A stretch of DNA of 64,000 nucleotides from Ophioderma brevispina (taxonomy: Eukaryota > Echinodermata > Ophiuroidea > Amphilepidida > Ophiodermatidae). The stretch spans positions 62,001 to 126,000 of the forward strand of contig JAMKCH010005340.1 in NCBI GenBank assembly GCA_023653785.1, in the 5' to 3' direction. The notes under the pieces were generated by a model, which saw nothing but the letters and a program-made list of their open reading frames with translations, was not told the origin of the DNA and ran no database searches. The position numbers and the translations under genes were made by a program. Shown one piece after another: positions 13,023-24,770 of the stretch (position 1 is its first letter; each line of letters opens with the position of its first letter).

Positions 13023-13159
13023 GCATGATCAGGGCATGTGTGGTTGCATAAAACCATGCACTAGAGTCTAAACCGGGGTCTTGAGATTTTGTTTGTTGTG
13101 TTGTTGATTTTCGGCTTATGTGATTAACTGTAATTTGTCTTGTCTTATAATTTTTTCAG

Positions 13160-13234
13160 ACGCGGCACAAGCCAGTTCTTTCTGTCTCGGGTAACGGTGT
13201 CTGTAAGACCTACCTCTGTTCCATTTCCAACAAG
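13160..13234 (+). CDS. Possible internal exon, unknown protein
   Basis: An acceptor-like run, 'ataattttttcag', precedes 75 bases open in two frames. They end in 'caacaag' followed by 'GTATAAG', a fair donor. The length is 25 whole codons. One frame reads TRHKPVLSV... and ends ...LCSISNK; the other open frame begins RGTSQFFLS. I do not recognise either. No neighbouring exon was found in the same frame, so chance is a real alternative. Confidence 0.22.
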
Positions 13235-16200
13235 GTATAAGGGACAGCATCAAATTGGAGTGGGTGTAGCTGCATGGGTTACGCCAAGTTTGCATTTGCC
13301 GGGGTGCTACTAACGCGAAGCGGGTATCGACGATAAACCGGTGAAAACAATGAAGTATTAAAAAAAAACGAACGCACCGATTCGCAATAACTCAATTCAA
13401 TATTGAATCTGATGTGTTAAAAAGCTCGCCCGGGCAGAAAGTCAGGTAATCGCGAAAACCGGGTTACTGCTTATAGTAGAATATAGAATGATTGAAGGCT
13501 TGCTACTTATAATCCGAATAATTATCCGTATGATTATCTGAACCATGGTGGTATACCGCATACGCTTTCAAAAGAATGCAAGCCAATGCAGGACTATTTA
13601 AGCGGAAGAAGCAGTTTCACCAAAAATTGGGGGGGGGGGGGACCTGAAATGACCCTAGATAACCTTGACCGACTTATCGTTGACCTCATATTATCCACCT
13701 CAACACCAAGGATGATTTTTTTGTAGTTGAAATTTTAGAATGTTTTACTTAATTTTCACAACAAGTGCATGCTAGCTCGCAGTGCAGAGAGAGTCAAAAT
13801 TCAATCCATTTTAAAGCCAAGTTGAAAACCGTTGACGGAAAACTAGTGTTATGGCAAGCGATGGGGGGAGGGGAGGAGGAGAGGGAGGGGAGGAGGAGAG
13901 AAGAGGAGAAAGAGAGAGTCTGAGACAGGCACAGATATCAAATAAATAAAAAAGAAACCAACAAAAATGCAAGCTTCACATGCAGGCTTATACACATGAT
14001 CCGCAGATTAAAACGTATTTTATGCCCGTATGTATAGTGAGGTAGCGAATTCGATTATTCAAGCAGAATAAGATCAGATTATTTTTGTATCATATCCAAA
14101 ACGATAACTATGTAGATATTCAGTCAAGTCCTCTCTGCATACGCCCACACAATGTCAATGACTGGCTAATAAATGAAAGTGATATTACGAATGCACGGGT
14201 ACATGACATAGCGGTTATATTATAGTGCTCTTCGTGATGTTACCTCATGATTTCATTTCATGTTTATTTCACGGTATCACTCATGAAGCCTGGAGCGGTG
14301 CTGACAATTTCGAAGTGGTAGAGAGATTGTAACAATTAATTGTCATGTTTGTATACACTTGCTGGAATCCCATTTGACTGTGCATACATTTTTCCATTCA
14401 AGTGTGGCACTGTAACATTTAAAGGTGATAGCATGAGGTAGCGATAAACAAAAGCCACAAACAAAGGTCTTACAACGAGAGCCAGGCAGCGCAGACAGAA
14501 GGAAGGGACAAAAAAAACGGACAGACCAATAGAGAAGCAGAGAACGACATATGGAGATGGAGGGAGAAGGAAGAGAGAGAGAGAGCGACAGAGCGAGAGG
14601 GAGAGGAGAGAGAGGCACGCAGAGAGAACGAGGGAGGCGAAACAAAATACAAAAGAAAACAACAACGAAAACAACAAAAAAACATGACAGAAAAAATAAA
14701 TAATTAAACAAAACAGGCGAAAACAGACAACTTTGAGGAAAACAGCCGAGAAGTACGAGTTGGATACTCAAGTAAAAATGGTCACTTACAGACATAAACG
14801 AACAAAAGAAAAGTCCAGACTGGCAGATAGAGACCCAACCAAAAGGTGCAAAACTGCATAGGAAAATGTCAAAGCCATAAATATTAGCAGTGAAAAACGT
14901 GAATCAACTAAACGGCAGTAGTTAAACTAAAAGTGCACCACGTAGAAAGGAATCTTCACTTTTGTATCTAAAAGGAAAACGTTGAAAAGGCGTTTAGTGC
15001 CAGTGCACGACAACTCTTGTCTTGGAAGTACGCTGAATTTAGTTAATTGATCGGGTGTTATAATGGTGGATTGAAGCAATTAACGTCATATGGTGCACCC
15101 AGACGAACAAACAATGTATATTTATATTACAAGAGCTTTCTTCTTTAATAATCGGAAAGACAATTGTCTTTGGTCTGTAGCATCTAGTGGATTATACGTA
15201 ATACTATAAGAAATCTGAGAAAAGTACCAAACAACTCTGTAAAATATCCTAGTTTGAAGTCTGTTTTTAAGATAATTCCATCATTGATTAGAATTACTCT
15301 GAACATAATGAAAGTTTATGTTTTGTTAAACTAATTGTCTGTTATATTGGATTTGAACAAAATAACAAGCAACAGTTGTTATATCGTCTATAGTCAAGCG
15401 GGTACCAGATAGATCTTACGGTGTAACCCAGAGCTGTAAGAAGCTCCATGGTACTCTTCGCTCTACTTAAGGGTCCCCTTGATTTGGCTAGTATGGCAGT
15501 ACTACAAACTAAGTTACTGGAAGTACACAAGACACTGGCGTGACCAGCAGCTATGTTTACTTAGCCGTATCATCGTGTAGTGTACTCGGCAGGCCTTTGT
15601 AGTTGACTGAAGACCACCAGCAGTGGAGCTACATTTTGCGGGTATCAGGGGTACCGTCGAAGGTACTCTTCTACCGGTGTCTTCTTATCGTAGGTAAGGC
15701 TGACACTTTCGGCCCATAGAGGGCGCTAAACATTCCGTTGCTGTACTATTTTTCTGATCAGAGTCATGATTTTTAATATTTAAAAAAAGAAAAAACCTAA
15801 AAAATTAAAAAAACCTACATTTTGAAAATGACACAAAGACCAATGACCACAAATGGATAAAAACTAAAATAATGACATTGAGTTGACAGCTCATTTGCAT
15901 GGGAGTAACTTCAAAAGTTCACAGATACGGTCCATGGAGTGACTGGTTAAGGTACCGTGTGTTGTACCTATGAGGTGGGTGATTTACTCCCACTTTTTTG
16001 CGACAGCGACGTGGTATCCATGCGGGTGGTTACTCTGCGGCTACTCCACAATGTACTTCAGAGGTACTCCTTTGAAGAAGTTGCTGTTGTGTATGTAGTT
16101 CAATAGCCCATCCCTGGTATTAGTTAAGCGCGTACTGCCATACGCCCAGCACTTTGTCTGTTGGCCGTTGCAATCTATTGCATCATATTATAGAAAACTC

Positions 16201-16617
16201 AAAAATTGTAATCGATGTGTCGATATATCCAATTCAGCAGTTTTTACCTATTATAATTGAGTGCATTTATAATAATGGCTGGGTTTTTTTAAACATGCAT
16301 ATGTCATGCAGGCTTGCTACATAAAAAATGCCTATATTAGTGATTTCCTGGGAAAACGCTTAATTTATTTCATTAAAGTATGATTTTAAACTAAGATTAT
16401 AAACGATTGTCATTATGTGTACTAGTTCATATGCTACATGACTATACTACCACATAATAGGTATGCAGATAACACAAGAAATTTGCCAGTAAAAATGTTG
16501 AACACGTGTTTTTGAACTGCACAAAGTAACACGTGATCTCAGATGTTATCAGGTGCGTATCTTTAAGGGTTTGTAAATACTACAAGTGCTAAATGCATAA
16601 TTTAAATTAATATTTAG
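13235..16617. other. Unassigned sequence with simple-sequence tracts
   Basis: A 12-base G run lies near 13629-13640. Purine-rich tracts lie at about 13860-13920 and 14565-14645; the long minus-strand frames over the latter (14336-14795) are low complexity. A donor-like word near 15690 follows a short open stretch, but no gene can be supported. Confidence 0.45.
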
Positions 16618-16680
16618 CCGGTCCCGGTTATATTCGAATCGAGGACCCCCGGTCGGTAGGCCCCTGTTTCTATACCACTT
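16618..16680 (-). repeat. tRNA-like fragment, probably SINE-derived
   Basis: The reverse complement contains 'GGTCCTCGATTCGAATA', close to the pol III B box and T-arm of tRNAs, preceded by 'AGTGGTATAGAAACAGGGG', which resembles an A box and D-arm. The acceptor stem does not pair well, so a functional tRNA is unlikely. A SINE head or tRNA pseudogene fits better. Confidence 0.45.
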
Positions 16681-16844
16681 TTTGTAGAGGGTGGAGCACA
16701 GAGGGCCGATCTACAAGCCCCCCACAATCCGCCCAGCCTAACTCAACTAATTATGAAATTTGAAATGACGTCGTAGGGTAAAAAAAAAAGCGCAGCGATT
16801 CCAAATAATCGAGATATCAATCAGCTGAAACGGGAACAATAGAA

Positions 16845-17578
16845 GTAGGGTAAAGTGGGGTAATATGCACCCCGGGGGGCATTATGGACCCCCCCTTACT
16901 ACTCGGAACTAGAGGGTGGTGTAGGAGTGACCCTTCTTATTCGGTACTTGAAAGAAGAACATCATTCAACAACTGTAATTTTGTTATTTTTTGCTTTTTT
17001 TAAGTTTTTTATTTTTTTCTTTTTTGAAATATTTAAAATTTACAATTTTCATTCACGTTTTCTTATTATGTCAGTGACGTTTTAAAAACATCGCTATTTT
17101 CTCTTGAGCCTCGTTAGAGGTTGTTACCATGGCAGATGTAGTACTGACTTTACCCAGGTATCAATATATGTATCAAATTCCTATCTCATATCTAATTAAA
17201 AAACGGCTATGAGTATATGGCGATACATTGTGTATGGGTGATCTGGGGTACATATGGACACCCGATATCCCCATGTAGAAACTTTATGGACGGGGCAATA
17301 TGGACCATATGATGAGTCATATTACCCGGCCTCTTTTGCCAATCATCGGGTGGTCCATATTGCCGACGAATGGTAATATGGACCCCTTTGCCCAAAAAAA
17401 AAATTGAAAGCCTCTATCTTTTGCTATGGGTAGAGATGAATGAATATCTTTTGGTCTGTTACCTACCATGAACCAAGATATCAATTGATAATAAAAAAGT
17501 TATTAAAGAATAAATAAAACTCCTTGAAAATTACGATCTTGCTTAACGGGGGTTCCATATTACCCCACTTTACCCTAC
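16845..17578. mobile_element. MITE with perfect 23-bp terminal inverted repeats
   Basis: Bases 16845-16867 (starting GTAGGGTAAAGTGGGG) are exactly reverse-complementary to 17556-17578. Counting the TA at each end as a target duplication leaves GGGTAAAGTGGGG termini, which suits the Tc1/mariner group. Near the ends the words 'TAATATG' and 'ATATGGACCCC' recur in both orientations as subterminal repeats. No transposase frame is present; a 62-codon minus-strand frame inside is not recognisable. Confidence 0.85.
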
Positions 17579-20105
17579 AGTGAATAATTGCTATTGAGTT
17601 GTTTTACCCAAATTAATACCACCTTTTACCAGGTCCGTAAGAATGCGGGATCTATACATCCTCGGCTCTCTCTCCGCCCAGTTTAATTCTGGCCACCTCA
17701 CGATTATAACGATTTAATCTTGAAAAATTATTAACTAAAATCCGTAATTCTAAATATAACCACCGGATTACTTCGAGTACGTAAGTGCAGAGAACCTTCT
17801 ATGGGAATAACAATGCCAATTTTATTGCGATAAGCAGAAAAACAAAAACGTATTAACAAAGCTCTCATGTGTTCATCTGTGCAGTGGTAAAAGTGCATCG
17901 CACATTAAAAGCGTGATGATAATGTAATGGCTCCTCTCATGTTCAGAAACCGAAACACCTCAGGTACAAAATAACGTTACCGAAACGAGCTATCTACTAC
18001 TTTTGTCGAGGCGCCAGTTATGCTATTTCTGTGTTTGTTTTCGTTGTTATTTTTTCGACTGCTGTTTACGCCCACTTGAAAAAATAAAGTAAGTGATTTG
18101 ATTTTAAAACAAAATATGTTTTGTCAGACAAAGCCATACGCGCTCGGCATTTTGTTTTATTGAATCTACAGCGTTAAAAGTGGCAGCGATGGATTAAAAA
18201 ATTGCAATGGGAGCAAGAACTGGGGACGCAAAAAAAAGTCTTAAAATTTGCCACCACACAATGAGTATTTTATCTCTTTTTTTGGGCGGGGGGGGGTGGT
18301 AGCATCTAAGCAACTACGCTAATGATAGTCAAAATTGGCTGGAAAATGGGACAAAGCTTGGTAAGAAATAATGAAATTGACAAAGCCCTATTCACTACTG
18401 TGCTTATATTGCTGGTTAACCATAAAAACAGCGTTTTTTTGTTTATATTTTAGGAATGAAAATGAATTTGAGGGCTCAAATTTAAGGAGACCAATGTGAA
18501 AAATATGGCCTTTAATCTGTATCAAAATCAATACTACGTTGGGTAACTCGGGGGTCCCAAAGACGATCGGACCACACACCTTTAATGTGCAGTGCCATCT
18601 GAGATTGTTGTTGTTGTGTTTTGTTTTTTAAGACTAGATTAATTACAAGCTGTAAATAATCATTAGTTTACATTCCATAAGCACTCTATTGACTATGAGT
18701 CATGCATGGGTCGTCCTTATTTTCTAATCTACATTTCTAAAAAATCCATTCCCTTAAACATTCATAGATCCCCTTATTCACCCATTTGTATATCCTTAAA
18801 TCGTATATTTTTTTTGTGACCTATCAAAGCTATAGGCCTACTTGGAGGGTGGAACGTGCCCATGGCGAATCGAGTACGTGAGACTTTTTAATTTGTTATT
18901 CGAAAAATTGGATCTACACCTATGACTGATTGTGACAAGAGATTGGACAAGTTATCCAGACAATTCAAAAGTTAGTTAGTACAGAATGATTTCAATGTTA
19001 AAATAAGCAAGTAACGCTACGATAACGCCTAGTGGCATTGTCATCATTTATTATATACATGCCAATATTATCGCGATTGATGGTACGCGCTTGACCCCCG
19101 TGTGCCGCACTTTTAGCTAAATGGAAATATGAGTTATGATATGAGAGGAAAGGTAGTGCTACTAAGCCGTGTCATTTCACTATAGTGCAATAATATGCAC
19201 GGTAATATTGTTAGCGTTTTACGCGGCAGTCACAATAGTGTTAAAATGTTTTACAATTCTTAAAAAAAAAAGGTAAAAACTCCCAAAATCATGTTCTAAC
19301 CATATAGGCATCGGGATAGCAACGTTTTGAATGACAATTTGAAACAAGCCAAGTCTTTGATGAAATTTTAGACATATCTTAGTACATTGGTTTCAAACGT
19401 CATTGACTCGCAGTTATTAAAAAAAGCCTGTGTGTACTTATGCCGTGTGAAAAGCGTTTAGCGTTTCAAACTGGTTCGTTGTACTATTCAAGTGAAATTC
19501 ATACACGTAAAACTGAAACGCGAAACTGTGAAGGTGCGTAGTTCGCTAGACTTATTCTGGTGTCTGTCCGTTTTTTTAAATCCAGTCTTTGTTATAATTT
19601 TTCAATCCACTGATCACATTGTTCCATCAAAATCATATATTTTTTTTCTAAAGGGGTGATCATGTTCATCGATAATGCTTTTGTATTTAAATCAAAGGTA
19701 CTTAATTGCACTATGAAAACACCTTTTTCTTATTAAATAATTGTTGGCAACCATTATGTTTATCGAAACACTTTGCCTTAGCTAAACATGCTTTTAATAT
19801 CTATCACCTACATCGTAACATGTTGGAATTTAACGGAATAGTGTTAGGGCATTTGCCAGGGGCCGTACGCAGGATTTATGGATGGGGTGGGTGTACGCGG
19901 GACATCCGAAAAGTTGACTTTTTTTGATAAAAGTGAAGTGGAGTGGACCCTAAAATGGTCTTTTTGGCACTTTTTGAACATCCATCACAAAAAGGGACTT
20001 TCTTGTCAAGTTTCTTCGACTTTCCGGCATTTGCAAGAGTAAAGAGATTTGACAAGTTTACTAAAACTAGTACTTTGCCACTACATAAAACAGTCCCATC
20101 TGTGA
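17579..20105. other. Unassigned sequence
   Basis: I recognise no gene. Near 19858 the words 'CAGGGGCCGTACGCAGGA' look like one end of a hAT-type element; no matching opposite end was found. The rest shows only short chance frames and A/T runs. Confidence 0.4.
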
Positions 20106-20265
20106 GCCATTCTAATTACAAAATCATTATTTTATGATAAATACGCATTTTTCGCATTCTCGTTCGCAGGTTGAGTTTCTTATAGACAATTATACCAACA
20201 TTACTGTGCAAAAAATATTAAATTTTAAAATTGGGGCGCTCTCAAAAAATTGCTATTATTGCTTT
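20106..20265 (+). repeat. Dispersed repeat, partial copy of the 49.4-50.0 kb element
   Basis: This segment aligns over about 160 bp with 49808-49972: 'ctaattacaaaatc', 'ttattttatgataaatacgc', 'gcattctcgttc', 'agtttctta' and 'ttggggcgctct' through to 'attattgcttt'. Only the right half of the element is represented here. Confidence 0.8.
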
Positions 20266-20956
20266 CATTTTACTCTACCGTAACATAACAGAATGACTAC
20301 AGGGGTCTATACTCCTAAAAAAAGTTATGCACACGTCTCGACGATTTTTTTTTTTTTTTTTGGGTCAAAATTTTTCGGTATATGGGAACGCGTTGTGGAA
20401 TTTCCTCCATTTATACGCAAAGATACGCGGAAGAGAGCATATTACTATTAGGCCCCCATTGCCTATATCCCTCAGGATTCTGACCCTCGCATGTTCATTT
20501 TCTATCACTCCTTCCTTTCTTCCTCTCAATCCCAGCCTACTTTCCCTCCACATCACACAGAAAGGCATGCTGTGCGTGAAAATTTAAATTGTGCGTGACT
20601 ATGCATCAAGTCCTTTTTTATTTTGTTTAATTACATTTATTACACGAGACTATTAAAAAGTTAGTGTATAAAGGGAAATCAATAGCAAATCTGTTCCAAA
20701 ATCACATATAAACACAATTAAGCAGATGTTGGACTTGAGAAGTGCGCCACACTTACTTGTTTTGCGGTGTTAAATTTATTTTACACAACCGATGCCTGAT
20801 CACTATATGGACACGAATAACTTGTGTGTGAAAAACTAACGGTAGTGCAGATCTGCAATTGTGTAAAATCAACATAATTTGTGTTGCGTGGTTCTTAAAG
20901 TGCTGTGAAATTTTACCACAAAATAAGTGCCTCACACATCTTGGCCGTATAAACTA
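20266..20956. other. Unassigned sequence
   Basis: An 18-base T run lies near 20343-20361. The frames here are short and overlap on opposite strands; none is recognised. Confidence 0.4.
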
Positions 20957-21345
20957 AAACAACAAAACCCACCACACAAAATAACTAAACAATAGAAAAA
21001 AATAAATACATACCACATAACATACCTGCCTACACACCATAAACTACCTAATAACCACAAAAATAATACCTACCACAAATATCCCATATACCCAATCTAC
21101 CAACCTACCATCTACTTCTACCTACATACAACCCACCACCCACCCACCTACCCATCACCCTCCCTACCTCCTCCCTCCCTACCCACCCACCCACCCACGT
21201 ACCCATCCACCTACCTACCACAACCAACCCACTCACCCACCCACCTACATACCGGACCCACCCTTTACCTACCACATACCTGCATACCCAACCACCTGCC
21301 TACCCACTTACCTACCTACCACACCTTACCACCCACCCAATTCAC
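20957..21345. repeat. G-poor CCTA/CCCA-rich tract
   Basis: About 390 bases of the plus strand consist of A, C and T with only a handful of Gs. The centre is built from 'CCTA', 'CCCA' and 'CCAC' words, giving degenerate tetranucleotide runs such as 'acccacccacccacc'. Confidence 0.85.
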
Positions 21346-22316
21346 TCAAAAAATTCACCTCTTAGGGCCTATTTCACTCAAAAGAGGATGGGCACTCAAA
21401 ACACCTCTTTGAGATGACGTTCATCTGTACATTTAGAGCGTATTTAAAATCAAACAAGCTCAGTCTTTTCAATAGCTATTGACACCTATTTTCAACTGGC
21501 ATAACATTTTTTGGTCAAAATAGTTTAAAAAATAAATTGAAAATTTGCACTACTTGAAATATGAAAAATTAGTTAATTAATATCAAAAATCTGCTAGTTT
21601 TTTCATGTAGGTTAAGAGATACCATGCACATGGATTGAAATTTGATTAATTATTAACGAAAAGAACTCAATCCTTCGATCTCTTAACATTAATGACAACC
21701 TGATAATTAGGCTTACACATAGTGGGAAAGACATTCGCAGAATTAAGGGGTTTTAAAAGTGATTTATATGCAGTTTATGTTCTGAAATTATTTTATCGAT
21801 AACATTTTCTACTACGAATATGTTTTTTTTTTTTTTGATCATTACGGTACATATACACGTCAGGTAGGACTTCGACTCAAGAGCCTAGGGCCATCAGAAC
21901 AGGAATACCATATGCTGTTTTTGTTGGAATAATAATTTTTATTCTTAGTTAATCATCACAAAGTTATTAGGGTCTTTATACCAACTGGTGCGTTTAATTA
22001 ATTTGTATTTCGGCCTGTTTTTATTTTTTAATTAATATACAATCATTATCTTATTTCATATCACGATTAAGCCCTTTGGACATCAGGTGTTATATTTTTA
22101 TGAAATGTTGCACTATTATAAAGATTATGAAATAATGGATTGATATTCAAGAACGCTATATAGATTACTTATAATATCTATTTTACTATATTGGGTTATG
22201 CTTTTTGGATTTTTAATTTCTTTTAGGTAAACCAGTGTCTTTAGCAGTTAGGTATTGTTTTTATTTTTTTACTCTTGTTTAGACGTAGTCAATATGACGT
22301 CAGCCACCAGAATGTT
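21346..22316. other. Unassigned AT-rich sequence
   Basis: No gene or repeat family is recognised apart from a poly-T run near 21823-21837. Confidence 0.4.
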
Positions 22317-22452
22317 GGTGGACAAGTTGCATAACATTCCAGGACTTACAATACATTAAGCTGTCAATCGATCCATGTGTAGCGATTGCACAGGGATCAT
22401 TGACAGTACTGGAATGTAGTGTAGTACTGGAATGCGTCGTATCTTGTCCACC
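22317..22452. repeat. ~136-bp foldback (imperfect inverted repeat)
   Basis: The outer arms 'GGTGGACAAGTTGC' and 'GTCGTATCTTGTCCACC' pair, followed inward by 'CATTCCAG'/'CTGGAATG', and finally an inner stem CTGTCAATCGATCC (22361-22374) with GGATCATTGACAG (22394-22406). The whole segment can fold on itself. It may be a small foldback MITE; I found no second copy in the window. Confidence 0.65.
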
Positions 22453-24585
22453 CAAACATGTCTGGCATTGAATACGGTCTATTGTTTTTCTTCGTGATTA
22501 TAGACTTTAATAAAAACCCTCAATTTTATAACAATTTGATTTGCATGCACCTGCATGTAGATGACTATAGTCCCTCCGATTTCGCTTTTTTCACAACTTT
22601 AAATAATGATGCATTCTTATGACCATAGGCCTATCCGGTACCATGCTGCATGAAAAATTCTTTCATATGAGTACAAACAAGCCAGGTCAGTGTTTTTTTT
22701 AAATAGCTTCCGTACCGTGATGCCGTCATCATCTCCCAAGCCTCATATGAGGGTGTTTTGAGCCAACCCCATAATGCATTACAATATACTGTAAACACAT
22801 GTCAGTGGCAAGGGGAGCGGCCGCCCCCCCCCCCCCGAGAGTTCCAAAATTCAGGAAAAACAGGGGTTTTAATCAATAAATTGTGTAAAAACTAGGGTAT
22901 TTTTTACCTATATGAGGTAATCGTGTAATGCTTCGCCCCTCGTAGGATTTTCCCCCTCATATGATTTTACCCTGGCGCCGCGCCGCCCCTGGATAAAAAG
23001 TGTTCCAAAAGTTGAAGAACCACGGGACATTTCATAATTATGATCATGCTAAATTTCCCTAAGTACTAACGCTTTGTGGGCTAAAATGAGCGTAAAATCA
23101 GGGGTTTTGTGTTAAGGATAGAGTTTTGTGTTAAGGACAGGATTTTTGTGCGGGGATCACATGACCCAATTAGCTCCTATATTATATTGAGGTGCAATTT
23201 TCCAAAACAGGTGCATTTTAGGATTGACTCAATACACCCTCTGCGCCCAAGCTATAACTGACTATAGAATCGAGGATCGTGTTGTCACATTTGTCCCACG
23301 GGATATGTCCTTTTAAACATAAAATTGGTTTAGTGTTGGAAAAGGTTTTATCACTTCTGGGAACTACTATCATACGCGAGTGTATCAAAAGTTTTCGTTC
23401 TTTAAAGGTGGATGACCCGATCCACGACCTCGCCCCCACTTTTTGCTCCATCAAAATTGAGATTTTGACCCCCGGTCGGTACGCCACTGCACTCTACACG
23501 TATACAAACACATTTTTTATCAATCAAACTTAATTATTTATATATGCCTAAATCAATGGAGCAAACGTGCTTCAAAGTCGACTACCCAGTGTTTTGCCTA
23601 ATTAATATCCATCATCAAATTTAATCGTCAGCTCTAGCGAGCAAAGTACATTTAGTTGGATTGTACTTTTTATTAAGTATATTCACCATCCTCAGCAATG
23701 ACAAAGACGCCATTTTGTCTGGGTAAAAAATATTAAAAGTGCATTTTGCGCTTGAATTTGGTTTTTATTTTAAAGGGGTATCACTCCATCGTCAGCCTGC
23801 CCGGACCCACCACTCAGAATCATCAAACCTGAGATTTTGGTATCACTGGAATTTGTTTTTCTTATTTCATCTGCAAAATATTTTGGCTGTACTCCTATAG
23901 GCCTATCCCATTATGATGCTATGAGCTTTAATATGTATTTTCTTTTACGGATACCGAAAAAATATTTATTTGTAGAGTAAACCACAGGCTTAATAGTGTT
24001 TTGGTATATCGGATTCAAATGAAATTTTGGAATTAAGGTATGTTGGTCATGCCTTTTCCTGAGATACGAAGAGAAAACTATGTTGTAATCCGGTGACAGA
24101 AGATCGATTCAGCACATATACGAGATAACGCACAACGCACGCAAGACATGAGGCCAACGTTCCAATGTAATCCGCTAGAAATGGGACGAACACTTCGGAC
24201 TTCCGCTACTCACTCAGTCCCTCGAGGTTTTATGGTAAAACGTCCGCAGAGGTTCGCCGGTTCGAATTCGTCTGCGAACACTGACGTCATTTGTTAGCTT
24301 ACATGCGACAGGTGTCATGAAGTACTGCGGCCTATATGGGGAGAACATTATACTGGCAAATGTATACTGGCATATATTTCTTCAAGCTTACATACCGTGT
24401 TCTCCAATATTTTTAGAGGTCCAAAATGACCATATATATATACATATAATTCATTTAAAAAATATCAATAACTAAAAACCTCGATAACTAGTGCAGTTTC
24501 ACATTCAATAGGTCTAGGCCTAAATAATAATAATATCTTCACATTCATCCCCTCTCGTCACGCATTTTAATGACAATTCTGTAAT
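22453..24585. other. Unassigned sequence with possible transposon ends
   Basis: Near 22803 'CAGTGGCAAGGGGAGCGG' plus a C run, and near 23472-23490 'CGGTCGGTACGCCACTG', resemble ends of hAT-type elements, but no paired end or duplication was found for either. Two overlapping frames on opposite strands at 23218-23533 are not recognised. Confidence 0.4.
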
Positions 24586-24770
24586 AAAATTGGATTGATT
24601 CAGCCCAAATTTATTGGTCGAGCTATGAGTTGCAAAAATATTGGGTGAGACACAGTCGGGCCCAATATTTTAAAACTCATAGCGAATATTGGGCGCAAAT
24701 CATCCAATTTGATCATTATCATGCGTAGGATCCGATATTTTCGCGTATCGGACACCTCAAAGCATGATAA
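24586..24770. repeat. Two adjacent foldback hairpins
   Basis: In 24586-24712 the left arm ('AAATTGGATTGATT', 'GCCCAA', 'GCTATGAGTT', 'AAAATATTGGG') pairs imperfectly with the right arm over about 60 bp. Immediately after, 24719-24769 forms a second stem with outer ATCATGC/GCATGAT and inner TCCGATA/TATCGGA around 'ttttcgcg'. Confidence 0.65.

Noticed and set aside
14336..14795. Minus-strand frames of 113-150 codons
   Set aside because: Low-complexity Ser/Leu/Phe translation of a purine-rich tract, with three overlapping frames.
23472..23490. Possible transposon end CGGTCGGTACGCCACTG
   Set aside because: No opposite end or target duplication could be found, so no element was called.
24231..24290. 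GGTTCGAATTC word resembling a tRNA B box
   Set aside because: No A box at the right distance and no cloverleaf; the surrounding bases form a different small hairpin.
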